A DNA stretch of 55,996 bases from Pseudomonas sp. GM50 (lineage in GTDB: Bacteria > Pseudomonadota > Gammaproteobacteria > Pseudomonadales > Pseudomonadaceae): the NCBI RefSeq assembly GCF_000282375.1, contig NZ_AKJK01000103.1, forward strand, positions 1 to 55,996, in the 5' to 3' direction. A program made the position numbers and the translations under genes. The notes under the pieces were generated by a model. The model worked only from the letters and a program-made list of their open reading frames with translations. It ran no database searches and had not been told where the DNA came from. This document shows positions 8,377-16,413 of this stretch, piece by piece (the stretch's first letter is position 1; each line of letters opens with the position of its first letter).

Positions 8377-9294
8377 CTACTCTTGATCTACAGCCACCAC
8401 CTTCCAACTGTCATCTGGATCAAAGCGTTTCATCGACTGCGCCAACTTGTCACCACCAGGACCCAAGTCTTTCTCGAACACCTGCCCTTCATGACTGATC
8501 ATGAAACTCATCACCCCGGTGTCATCGTATTTCGCCGGCCAGGCGATCAGCGCAAAGCCACGGATCATCTTGTCACCGATGAGGTAGCTGTAGGCGCCGC
8601 CCGGTGCCGAAGGACCTTGGCCATCAAGGATGCGGAAGTGATAACCCTGCCAGTCTTCGCCGGCAATGGTTTTGCCGAACAAGGGACCCAACGGGCTGAT
8701 CTGACCGCTATCGTCGTCCTCCCAATAAAGGCCGTCGTGCTTGCCGGCGGTGCTGAAGATTTTCTGCGCATAGGCGAGTGCGCCGTCACCGTCACGATCC
8801 ACTGATGCATAGTCCATCTGGACGTCGTGATAAGTCAGCACTGATTGCACCGCGGCGAGTTCATTGCGGCCAATCCGACGTGCACGGACTTCGGCGCTAC
8901 CGGCGTCGATATCGAAGCGCCAACCGTTCGCGGCTTTTATCATGGGGATAGGCAGTGTCCAGTGGTCACTGCCAACCGACAGGACCGCCTTGCGATCGCT
9001 GGTTTTTTCAATGGCGTGTTGCTCGCGGTACTGCTTCAAAAACGCATCCACATCACTGCGCTGCACGCCTTCGCGCGGGATGAAACTGCGCCATTCATTA
9101 CCCAGCAACTCTGCCAGGCGTGCCTGATCGGCGTGTTCCGTACCCAGCGCTTCGACGAACGCCTGGGCGGCCATTTCTGGCGTTGGAAATGCCTGCTGTG
9201 CCGTAGCCATGGGCGACCACGCCAAGCTGGCAGCGATCGCCAAGACATGAAAGCGCAAGCCCATGAGTGCCTTCACTCGAGCATTGTTTTTCAA
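8377..9294 (-). CDS. DUF2950 family exported protein
   Basis: A 305-residue protein with an N-terminal signal peptide (LAIAASLAWSPMATAQQ, cleavage likely after ATA-QQ) and a DUF2950 body, with features such as DRDGDGALAYAQKI, GLYWEDDDSG, GGAYSYLIGDK and GFALIAWP. The function of the family is unknown. Two starts are plausible: TTG at 9294, which overlaps the DUF3300 stop codon as TTGA and follows a G-rich stretch, and ATG at 9264, which follows GAAGG. Either way it is translationally close-coupled with the upstream DUF3300 gene. DUF2950 and DUF3300 proteins commonly occur as a pair, suggesting one periplasmic or outer-envelope complex. Confidence 0.85.
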   Translation of the reverse strand: MKNNARVKALMGLRFHVLAIAASLAWSPMATAQQAFPTPEMAAQAFVEALGTEHADQARLAELLGNEWRSFIPREGVQRSDVDAFLKQYREQHAIEKTSDRKAVLSVGSDHWTLPIPMIKAANGWRFDIDAGSAEVRARRIGRNELAAVQSVLTYHDVQMDYASVDRDGDGALAYAQKIFSTAGKHDGLYWEDDDSGQISPLGPLFGKTIAGEDWQGYHFRILDGQGPSAPGGAYSYLIGDKMIRGFALIAWPAKYDDTGVMSFMISHEGQVFEKDLGPGGDKLAQSMKRFDPDDSWKVVAVDQE

Positions 9295-10763
9295 CGACGG
9301 CCCCCCCTTTGACGCGCTGGTGGATTGGACGGCCGACTGACCTGATGGCCGGCTGGACGCGAGGCACTGGGGCGCCGGGCGGATGCCTGACTGACCTGGC
9401 CACGACTGGCTTGTGCGTTGGCCTGGGACGGTGAGCGCACGCCGGCGAATGCATTGTTGCGGGCACTGCCCGCGCTACTCGTACTGGCAGCCGGTCGTTT
9501 TTGCGCAGTCTGGCGCCCTTGCAAATCGCCCTGCCCGCGCTGATTCACTTGAGCGGTCTGTTGCCTGGATTGCTGATTCTCCCGAGTGTTTCTGGCAGTG
9601 CCCTGGCTCCTGTCAGACGCCTTCGGTCTGTCTGCACCGGCTTGCATCCGATTGCCAGGCGAAGTTGCGGACTGGGCTTTGCGCGCCGAATCACGGGCTT
9701 CGCGGTTGCTGGTGGCAGGTCGCTCGATACCGTGCTTGTCCATTGAGCCACGGGCTTTTTCACGAGCCTGGGCTCGCTGGGCATTGTCCCCTCGATAGGC
9801 TTCACGCTGACGGGCACCGTCCAGTTGTCGGCCGTACTGTTCGCGGCTCTTACTGTCTCGATAGGGAACGCCGTCGCGATGAACAGCGTTGTGCTGCCAC
9901 TTGTTCTGATTCCGAGTGATCTGGTTGTTGCGATTGATGTTGTTGTAGCGGTCGACGTCAATGTCGATGTCGTTGTTGCCCCAGTCACATTCACCCCATA
10001 ACGAGCCGATGATAGCCACGCCGGTACCAAAGGCCAGCCCGGCCATCAATGCCGAACCGGGGTAATAGGCCGGCGGCGGTGGATAGTAAACAGGAGGCGA
10101 CGCCGGATAGGGCCAGGTGCCGTAGGTTGTCGTCGGGTTATAACTGGGGACGTAAACCACCTGCGGATCGGAGGGCTGAATGATGATGGTGGAGGTGCTG
10201 CTGGCCGGAGCCGCAGCTGCCGGTGTCGGTGCCGCAGCCGCTTGAACCGTCACGTTCTGATATTGGTTGCTCTGCAGGTTGCCTGCTGCTTGCGCCTGAT
10301 GACGCAAGCGTTGCACGCCCCCCATGACATCGTCGGGCTGCGCCAGGAAGGCATCACCCAGGCGTTGTACCCAGACGGGATCCTGTCCCAGCGTTGCCAT
10401 GACTTGTGGGAAAGCTACCAGCGCCTGCACGCTCGGATCCCAGGGCTGGCTTGCCACTTGTTTGACCGCATCATCGCCCTTGGCGTCCGCGTGTGCTTTA
10501 GACCAGGTTACCGCCTCGGCGATTTCCCCGGGGTACGTGGTGGCCATCAGCACCTGTGCCAGCAGTGGGTCCGGGTAAAGCGCAATAGGAGCCAGCATTT
10601 GATCCAGCTGCTCCTGGGTAAACACGGCATCTTTGGCCACCGCGGTGACGGGCGCTGTATCGGCAGCGTTTGTAGTCGCGCTCGCATCCAATGATTGCGC
10701 CAGGCAAGAAGATCCGCTCAAAAACAATACAGCCGACACCGCGTAAAACAATGGAATGCGCAT
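9291..10763 (-). CDS. DUF3300 family exported protein
   Basis: About 490 residues from the ATG at 10763, which follows AGGGGG; this start gives a clean signal peptide (MRIPLFYAVSAVLFLSGSS, cleavage near CLAQ). The frame stays open 25 codons further upstream without a better site. The DUF3300 domain covers about residues 60-260 (LDQMLAPIALYPDPLLAQVL, QPWDPSVQALVAFPQV, VVYVPSYNPTTTYG), with a hydrophobic glycine stretch near ALMAGLAFGTGVAIIGSLWG. The last 200 residues are low-complexity, rich in Arg, Gln, Ser and Asn, and probably disordered. It is first of a two-gene unit with DUF2950, and the glycine-zipper gene is about 120 bases upstream on the same strand. Molecular function unknown. Confidence 0.85.
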   Translation of the reverse strand: MRIPLFYAVSAVLFLSGSSCLAQSLDASATTNAADTAPVTAVAKDAVFTQEQLDQMLAPIALYPDPLLAQVLMATTYPGEIAEAVTWSKAHADAKGDDAVKQVASQPWDPSVQALVAFPQVMATLGQDPVWVQRLGDAFLAQPDDVMGGVQRLRHQAQAAGNLQSNQYQNVTVQAAAAPTPAAAAPASSTSTIIIQPSDPQVVYVPSYNPTTTYGTWPYPASPPVYYPPPPAYYPGSALMAGLAFGTGVAIIGSLWGECDWGNNDIDIDVDRYNNINRNNQITRNQNKWQHNAVHRDGVPYRDSKSREQYGRQLDGARQREAYRGDNAQRAQAREKARGSMDKHGIERPATSNREARDSARKAQSATSPGNRMQAGADRPKASDRSQGTARNTRENQQSRQQTAQVNQRGQGDLQGRQTAQKRPAASTSSAGSARNNAFAGVRSPSQANAQASRGQVSQASARRPSASRPAGHQVSRPSNPPARQRGGRR

Positions 10764-10881
10764 TGCACCCCCTATGTGGTCAGGCAGGCTTGAGCGCCTT
10801 GATCGTTCCGCCCTTCCCTGCACCGTCGCGCCCTTCAAAAACGATACAGATCTTGATGCAATGACCCTTTGTTGTTCAGGT

Positions 10882-11337
10882 TCAAGGGGTTATCTGGTAG
10901 CCCCGTTGCTGCATGCAACTGCTGTAGGCGGAAGCAGTTGCAGCCGGTTCTGCCCGGCGATCCTGACGACGATCCTGACGTTGCCGAGATCCACCTACAA
11001 CCGCACCTGCCACAGCCGCATCCTTGGCTTTGTTCTGTCGATATTCCTGTTTAACATCGTCGTCTACCTTGTCATAAACCTCGTCATACTGACGACCGCG
11101 CGCTCCGGCAACCGCCGCACCTGCTACTGCGCCAGTAGCGGCACCACGGGCACGTCCACCTGATTGAGGTGTTGTGCTGGTGCTGGCGGCGCTCCCGGCC
11201 TGAGCCTGGCATGAGCTTATGTCCTGCTGAATCATTTCGGGGGACTGCCCTTTGAGCGGCGTTACGGTCTCGGCTGAAGCGCAAAGGCAGAATACCGAGA
11301 CAATCGTAGCCAGACAGGGCGGGATGGATTTCTTCAT
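10882..11337 (-). CDS. Exported glycine-zipper (YMGG-like) protein
   Basis: A 151-residue protein with a signal peptide (MKKSIPPCLATIVSVFCLCA, cleavage near SAE) and a central glycine-zipper helix (GGRARGAATGAVAGAAVAGA) followed by a second, shorter one (AAVAGAVVGGSRQR). A YDKVDDDVKQEYRQ linker and a C-terminal YSSCMQQRGYQI motif recur in YMGG-type envelope proteins. The tail cysteine pairs plausibly with SSCQAQ in the N-terminal part. ATG at 11337 is preceded by GGAGGC. Genes of this kind often accompany DUF3300/DUF2950; I infer a common envelope role but no known activity. Confidence 0.75.
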   Translation of the reverse strand: MKKSIPPCLATIVSVFCLCASAETVTPLKGQSPEMIQQDISSCQAQAGSAASTSTTPQSGGRARGAATGAVAGAAVAGARGRQYDEVYDKVDDDVKQEYRQNKAKDAAVAGAVVGGSRQRQDRRQDRRAEPAATASAYSSCMQQRGYQITP

Positions 11338-11567
11338 AAAGCCTCCACTGCTATCAGTGTGCTTTGGATCTTTGAGTCTAGTTCAGCGTCTGGCGACTAA
11401 CCCTGGAACAAAGTTCTTATGATGCAACTTCTAATTCCTTTTCTGCTTCTACTCCCTCGAACGGGTGCGGCAAGTTTTGAGCACTGACTTACACTGCGAT
11501 ACACCCAATGCGAACAAATGACTGTTCAACGGATCGATAGCTCCCATAGCAATCCGGGTATCAGGTA

Positions 11568-12221
11568 ATGAATCAGCCCAACATGAAAACAGTCACCCGT
11601 CTGCTCGCTGCCAGCGTTTGCGCGGCGACGAGCACCTGTGCCACTGCTGCGCCCATCATCCAGACCAGCTTCGACTGCGCCACGGCAAGGGCATCCGTCG
11701 AAAAGCTTATCTGTCGCGATCCACAACTAACGCAAATGGATATCGAACTGACGCGTCTTTATCGCCTGGCGCTCACGGATGATCATTCGGTGCCGCGTCC
11801 AGACAAAGTCATGATCGACCAGCAGTTCTGGATCGACGCTCGCAATCAGTGTGCCTCCGAGCCTGCGCCCAAGACATGCACAATCCGAAGTTATGCCGAG
11901 CGCGCGCACCAGCTACGCCAAGGCTCGGTCATTGCGAGAACCAAGGATCCGGACAGACTCACCGAAGGCCCACTGGCTTTTCGCTGTACAGGGTTGAACA
12001 CGTTGATTGCCGCCACTTTCTTTAACACGCAGCCTGGTGTCGTGTACCTGAAGTGGGCGAACGCCTCGATCACCCTGAACCAGGTGCAGAGCGATTCGGG
12101 AACCCAATACACGGGCAAGGATTACCAAGGGAATTACCGCTTCTGGCAAGACGGCAACGCGGCCCTTTTCCAGAAGCCAGGCTCAGGGGAAATGAGCTGT
12201 ACCGCCGAGCCGATCGGCTGA
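11568..12221 (+). CDS. LprI/DUF1311 - MliC fusion, probable periplasmic lysozyme inhibitor
   Basis: A 217-residue exported protein; the signal peptide ends near TCATAAP. Residues about 33-115 form an LprI/DUF1311 domain with its cysteine pattern (SFDCATARASVEKLICRDP, QFWIDARNQC, ...PKTCTIRSYAER). Residues about 133-215 form a MliC/C-type lysozyme inhibitor domain (FRCTGL...IAATFF, ITLNQVQSDSGTQYTG, YRFWQDGNAALF, MSCTAE). Both halves are associated with lysozyme inhibition, so the protein probably shields peptidoglycan from host or rival lysozymes. It is a soluble version: there is no lipobox. It stands alone, 10 bases from the end of the convergent patatin gene. Confidence 0.85.
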   Translation: MNQPNMKTVTRLLAASVCAATSTCATAAPIIQTSFDCATARASVEKLICRDPQLTQMDIELTRLYRLALTDDHSVPRPDKVMIDQQFWIDARNQCASEPAPKTCTIRSYAERAHQLRQGSVIARTKDPDRLTEGPLAFRCTGLNTLIAATFFNTQPGVVYLKWANASITLNQVQSDSGTQYTGKDYQGNYRFWQDGNAALFQKPGSGEMSCTAEPIG

Positions 12222-12230
12222 GACCGTCTC

Positions 12231-13418
12231 TCACGTACTCGGCGATTTATGCCATGGATAGCCTTTGGCACTGAGTTCAAAGGCGTATTTGAACAAGCGC
12301 TTCATGTACTCGCCATCGAATTTATGGAGGCGAGAAATGCGGAAGTCGGAGCCGATGTACGCCAGATTAAAGTCCGCCCCATCTTGCTGGGCAATCCGGT
12401 AAATTCGATCCAGATCGCTGATCCCCTGAGTCTGGATCAATGCGCTGATGGCTCGACCGCCGATGCTCAAGGTGCGGCGCTTCGTTCCGGACCATTGCAG
12501 TTCCAGTTTGCCGTTGCGAATCACATAGAAATGCCGTTCACGGCGCAAACGCGCCCCAGGCACCTGGTTCAGCGCCATCACGGTGCCGGGTGGGTAAAGG
12601 AACACCTGCGTAAGGACACCTCCGTCCACGTGCATTTCCTGAAACGGGTGGCCGTTAACGTCCACATCAATCATGACGGGTGAGACGGCACCGGGAATAC
12701 TCATCGAGGCGACCATGATGTTGCGAAACAGCTCGAGCGCTCCCGGTGCCTGGCTGGAGGCAATAGCCCCCATGTTCCAGGTGACCGGGCGCCCTGAATC
12801 AAGGTCGGTGGTACCGATCATCAGCAGCCGTCCCTTGGCGTATTCCGCCGCGATCGCCGCAAGAATCTCGGCAGTGACGTGCTGTGCAATGAGCCGCGAC
12901 AGTGGCTTGCTGTGCGCCATGCCATCGCTGGTAAGACGGGTCAGCATATTGCGCGCATGGAAAATGTCTTTTGGACCGACTGCATTGCAGATACGCACAA
13001 TGACATCGTCGTACTGGGGCCCCAGGTAGGCAAACGGGGCGACCAGGGCGCCAGCGCTAATGCCGGTGACGACTTTGAACACAGGTCGAGTCCCATGCAG
13101 GGTCCATCCCGCAATGATGCCCCCCGCGAATGTGCCGGCATCACCGCCGCCCGAAACGGCCAGCATATTTGCCCGCGGCAGGATGTCGTTCGGTAGCCCT
13201 GCGCTGGCGAGCGCCTCAGCCTCTCGAAGGTTGGCCTGGCTCACATCCCGAATGAACGGCGTCAGGTCCTGGTCCAGCCAGTAGCGAGCATCTGGAATGC
13301 CCGGGATGAGCGCTTTTTCCGTTAACGTTGGTGGCACCGCATCACGCCGTTGCAGGCACGCTTGACGCAACATGTTCAGGGTTGAGGCGCTAGGTCTGAG
13401 CTGGAATGGTTTCAACAC
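12231..13418 (-). CDS. Patatin-like phospholipase
   Basis: A 395-residue serine hydrolase. The oxyanion-hole motif SGGGDAGTFAGG (about residue 89) is followed by the nucleophile elbow GISAG (about 118) and the catalytic Asp in VDGGV (about 266), the complete Ser-Asp dyad of patatins. No Sec signal is evident; the first 80 residues are a family-specific extension (PPTLTEKALIPGIPDARYWL), so it may be cytoplasmic or peripheral. The substrate is probably a phospholipid or acyl ester. It is not in an obvious operon; the Lrp gene downstream of its start is separated by 150 bases. Confidence 0.88.
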   Translation of the reverse strand: MLKPFQLRPSASTLNMLRQACLQRRDAVPPTLTEKALIPGIPDARYWLDQDLTPFIRDVSQANLREAEALASAGLPNDILPRANMLAVSGGGDAGTFAGGIIAGWTLHGTRPVFKVVTGISAGALVAPFAYLGPQYDDVIVRICNAVGPKDIFHARNMLTRLTSDGMAHSKPLSRLIAQHVTAEILAAIAAEYAKGRLLMIGTTDLDSGRPVTWNMGAIASSQAPGALELFRNIMVASMSIPGAVSPVMIDVDVNGHPFQEMHVDGGVLTQVFLYPPGTVMALNQVPGARLRRERHFYVIRNGKLELQWSGTKRRTLSIGGRAISALIQTQGISDLDRIYRIAQQDGADFNLAYIGSDFRISRLHKFDGEYMKRLFKYAFELSAKGYPWHKSPST

Positions 13419-13570
13419 GCCTCCTCCGGCCCCTGCAATTGGCAGAGCCCGTCACGCACACTCGACACACCCATGACCAGTCTCAATGGCGAGTGGCCTG
13501 AACATCTTTCATGCTAGCGCAAGCTCAGGCCGTCATAACGTTGGTGGGACGTCCGGTCTGTAACGCCCCT

Positions 13571-14071
13571 TTACTGCTTTGTCCGCCCCGGAATGGCGAT
13601 ACGACTGGTCGTTTTGACTTCACGCAACGCAAGACTTGACTGGATTGAGGCAATACCGAGTTGTCGCCTTAATACGCTCTCGACGAAGTCACTGTAACTA
13701 TCAAGATCCTGGGCCAGTACTTGCAAAAGGTAATCGGCATCCCCCGTGATCTTGTGGCAAGACAAGACCTCGGGGAGCTGCATGATGACGGCTTCAAAGG
13801 CTTCCGGGGTGTGGTCAGTGTGCGTGGCAAAGCGAATATGCACGAACGCCATAATATCCAGGCCCAGTTTTCGCCGATCCAGGTTGGCCTGGTAATCCTT
13901 GATCACCCCCTCCTCTTCCAGTCTCTTACGTCGCCGCCAGCATGGCGTCAGGCTTAGCGACAGCCGTTCACTCAACTCGGCGTTGGAAATGCTGGCGTCT
14001 TCCTGCAACAAGGCAAGGATGGAAAGGTCGGTATCGTCAAGCATTGCGCGGTGAGTATTTTTTTTCTGCAT
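13571..14071 (-). CDS. Lrp/AsnC family transcriptional regulator
   Basis: A 166-residue protein with an N-terminal winged helix (LDDTDLSILALLQEDASISN, ...SLTPCWRRRKRLEEEGVI) and a C-terminal ligand-binding RAM domain (VLSCHKITGDADYLLQVLA). Start chosen at the ATG at 14071, after a GGGTGG stretch; ATG at 14032 is an alternative. It is transcribed divergently from the deacetylase-cyclodeaminase-permease genes, with about 120 bases between the start codons, so it very likely controls that set in response to an amino acid. Confidence 0.88.
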   Translation of the reverse strand: MQKKNTHRAMLDDTDLSILALLQEDASISNAELSERLSLSLTPCWRRRKRLEEEGVIKDYQANLDRRKLGLDIMAFVHIRFATHTDHTPEAFEAVIMQLPEVLSCHKITGDADYLLQVLAQDLDSYSDFVESVLRRQLGIASIQSSLALREVKTTSRIAIPGRTKQ

Positions 14072-14191
14072 GACGCCACCCAAGGGTAAATAATCCCGAT
14101 TACGCTAGCAGAACGAGAATGAAAAGCAAAGAAAGTGCATCCGAACCAGAACAAACTATTGGCACTGGACCACAATGACGGATGCGTTTTA

Positions 14192-15226
14192 ATGCTTACA
14201 GTTTTTAGCGATTCTCATCGACTGCACCATGGCACTGAACTAAAGGACGGCGTTCTCAAACCTTCTTTCGAACAGCCAAGCCGAGCGGATACCGTTCGCG
14301 ACCGAGTCCAGCACGTCGGGCTCGGCGATATCATCGTCCCGCGAACGTTTGACCGGGCGTGCTACGTCAATGCACACAGTGAGCGCTATGTCTCGTTTCT
14401 GGAAAGCGCGTGGTCCGAATGGACAGCAACCGGACGGGAGCATGATGCCCTGCCCCTCGTCTGGCCGGTACGCGACTTGTCCAATGAACAAGTCCCCGCG
14501 TTCATTGATGGCAAACTCGGTTTCTTTGCCATGGATGCCGGCTCGCCGATCACCGCGACCACTTGGGATGCAGTCAAAACCAGCGCGGACATTGCTCTCA
14601 CCGGCCTATCGTTGATCAACGAAGGCCATAACAGTGCCTTTGCCCTGTGTCGTCCACCCGGCCACCATGCCGCTCGTGAATACATGGGAGGTTACTGCTA
14701 CCTGAATAACGCAGCCATCGCCGCGCAACATGCACTCACCCAAGGTGCAAAACGTGTCGCGGTGCTGGACGTCGACTTCCATCATGGTAACGGAACGCAA
14801 AACATCTTCTATAACCGCAATGATGTGATGTTTGCCTCTCTGCATGGAGAGCCGTCGGTTTCTTATCCTTATTACTCAGGTTTCAGTTCCGAATGCGGCA
14901 CCGGTGCCGGCGAAGGTTATAACCTGAATTATCCGCTACCAAAAAACACCACGTGGCAGAGTTACCAGAACGCCCTGATGCATGCCTGTAAAAAACTCAG
15001 GAACTTCTCGCCGGAGTTGTTAGTTATTTCCTTGGGCGTCGATACCTTCAAGGACGATCCGATCAGCCATTTTCTTCTGGAAAGTGACGACTTCTTTGGC
15101 ATGGGTGAAATTATCGCCACTGTTGGCGCCCCCACGCTCTTCGTCATGGAAGGTGGATACATGGTCGATGAAATCGGTATCAATGCGGTCAACGTACTTC
15201 ATGGATATGAGAGTAAACAATCCTGA
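14192..15226 (+). CDS. Histone-deacetylase-family amidohydrolase (acetylpolyamine amidohydrolase-like)
   Basis: A 344-residue zinc amidohydrolase of the arginase/deacetylase fold. The start MLTVFSDSHRLHHGTELKDG is typical of bacterial acetylpolyamine amidohydrolases, so I use the ATG at 14192 rather than the open frame from 14135. The active-site blocks are all present: CRPPGHHAA (His-His charge relay), GGYCYLNNAAIAA, VAVLDVDFHHGNGTQ (zinc Asp and His), LVISLGVDTFKDDP (second zinc Asp) and FVMEGGYM. It heads an apparent operon with an ornithine cyclodeaminase-like gene (51-base gap) and an amino-acid permease, behind a divergent Lrp regulator. The likely substrate is an N-acetylated diamine or basic amino acid; which one cannot be told from sequence. 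Confidence 0.87.
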   Translation: MLTVFSDSHRLHHGTELKDGVLKPSFEQPSRADTVRDRVQHVGLGDIIVPRTFDRACYVNAHSERYVSFLESAWSEWTATGREHDALPLVWPVRDLSNEQVPAFIDGKLGFFAMDAGSPITATTWDAVKTSADIALTGLSLINEGHNSAFALCRPPGHHAAREYMGGYCYLNNAAIAAQHALTQGAKRVAVLDVDFHHGNGTQNIFYNRNDVMFASLHGEPSVSYPYYSGFSSECGTGAGEGYNLNYPLPKNTTWQSYQNALMHACKKLRNFSPELLVISLGVDTFKDDPISHFLLESDDFFGMGEIIATVGAPTLFVMEGGYMVDEIGINAVNVLHGYESKQS

Positions 15227-15277
15227 GTTTTGAAGACCGATATATCCCCCTGGATTTACAACTCAGAGAGAACACAT

Positions 15278-16303
15278 ATGACTCTATTCATAGACGTTGA
15301 TCATGCTGCGACGCTTTTTCGTAAAATCGGAATCGGTAATGCCATCAGGGAAATGGCGCTCTACATCAAAGCCGACTATTGCCGTTGGGCTGACTTTGAT
15401 AAGTCCCCACGTACGGCCAATCACTCCGATTCCGGGGTCATCGAGTTAATGCCGACCGACGACGGCAAGCAATATTCATTCAAATATGTGAACGGCCATC
15501 CCGCCAATGCCAGCAACAATCTGCTGACAGTCATGGCCTTTGGTGTTTTGGCGGACGTTGATAGCGGATACCCCACAGTCCTCAGCGAACTCACCCTGAC
15601 CACCGCGGTTCGCACAGCGGCAACGTCCGCCCTGATAGCCCAGTCCCTGACGCGCAAGGGTTCGACACGCATGGCCATTATCGGAAATGGCGCCCAGAGC
15701 GAATTCCAGGCCATTGCCTTTTATGAAATGCTCGGGATCAACGAGGTGCGGATATTCGATATCGACAGTGCTGCCTCATTGAAATTGAAACAAAACCTGG
15801 AAAGCTATACCGGCATCAATGTCACCGTAGCCTCCTCGGTGCATGAAGCCGTCAAAGGCGTCGATATCATCACCACCGTCACAGCGGACAAGGCCTACGC
15901 GACAATCTTGACGCCCGACATGATCGAGCCGGGCATGCACATCAACGCGGTTGGCGGTGACTGCCCCGGGAAAACCGAACTTCACGTAGATATCCTGCGC
16001 GACGCCCGGATTATTGTCGAGTTTGAACCGCAAACACGCATTGAAGGCGACATTCAGCAACTGGACGCTGACTTTCCCGTCATCGAATATTTCCGCATCG
16101 TTCGGGATAACGAACCAGGCCGAGAAAATGACACCCAAGTCACGGTGTTCGACTCGGTAGGATTCGCGCTTGAAGACTTTTCTTCACTTCGTTATTTGCA
16201 TGACCAGGCTGGCAAATACGCAGTCGGTGAAAAAATCCATCTTGTACCCACGCCAGCCAATATAAAAAACCTGTATCAACTGATTGAGGGAAACGCTAAC
16301 TGA
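15278..16303 (+). CDS. Ornithine cyclodeaminase / mu-crystallin family protein
   Basis: A 341-residue NAD-dependent enzyme of the OCD family, in which the founding member converts L-ornithine to L-proline and ammonia. Visible are the substrate-binding N-terminus (VIELMPTDDGKQYSFKYVNG), the Lys of the active site in that stretch, and the Rossmann dinucleotide-binding loop MAIIGNGAQSEFQ followed by the acidic end of beta-2 (RIFDID). HINAVGGDCPGKTEL matches the bacterial OCD signature with its catalytic Asp. Start at ATG 15278 after AGAGAG; 16 codons upstream are open but lack a ribosome site. The neighbouring deacetylase could supply its substrate. Sister families make alanine, lysine-derived or siderophore products, so the substrate is inferred. 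Confidence 0.87.
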   Translation: MTLFIDVDHAATLFRKIGIGNAIREMALYIKADYCRWADFDKSPRTANHSDSGVIELMPTDDGKQYSFKYVNGHPANASNNLLTVMAFGVLADVDSGYPTVLSELTLTTAVRTAATSALIAQSLTRKGSTRMAIIGNGAQSEFQAIAFYEMLGINEVRIFDIDSAASLKLKQNLESYTGINVTVASSVHEAVKGVDIITTVTADKAYATILTPDMIEPGMHINAVGGDCPGKTELHVDILRDARIIVEFEPQTRIEGDIQQLDADFPVIEYFRIVRDNEPGRENDTQVTVFDSVGFALEDFSSLRYLHDQAGKYAVGEKIHLVPTPANIKNLYQLIEGNAN

Positions 16304-16413
16304 TTAACCGCTACTGCAAGAGTGCTCACCCTGCAAGGCAATACATACAACAATAAAACACACGCACTATTTATCTGCCAAAACTCAAAAACATAAAATC
16401 AAGAGGTTTTGTG

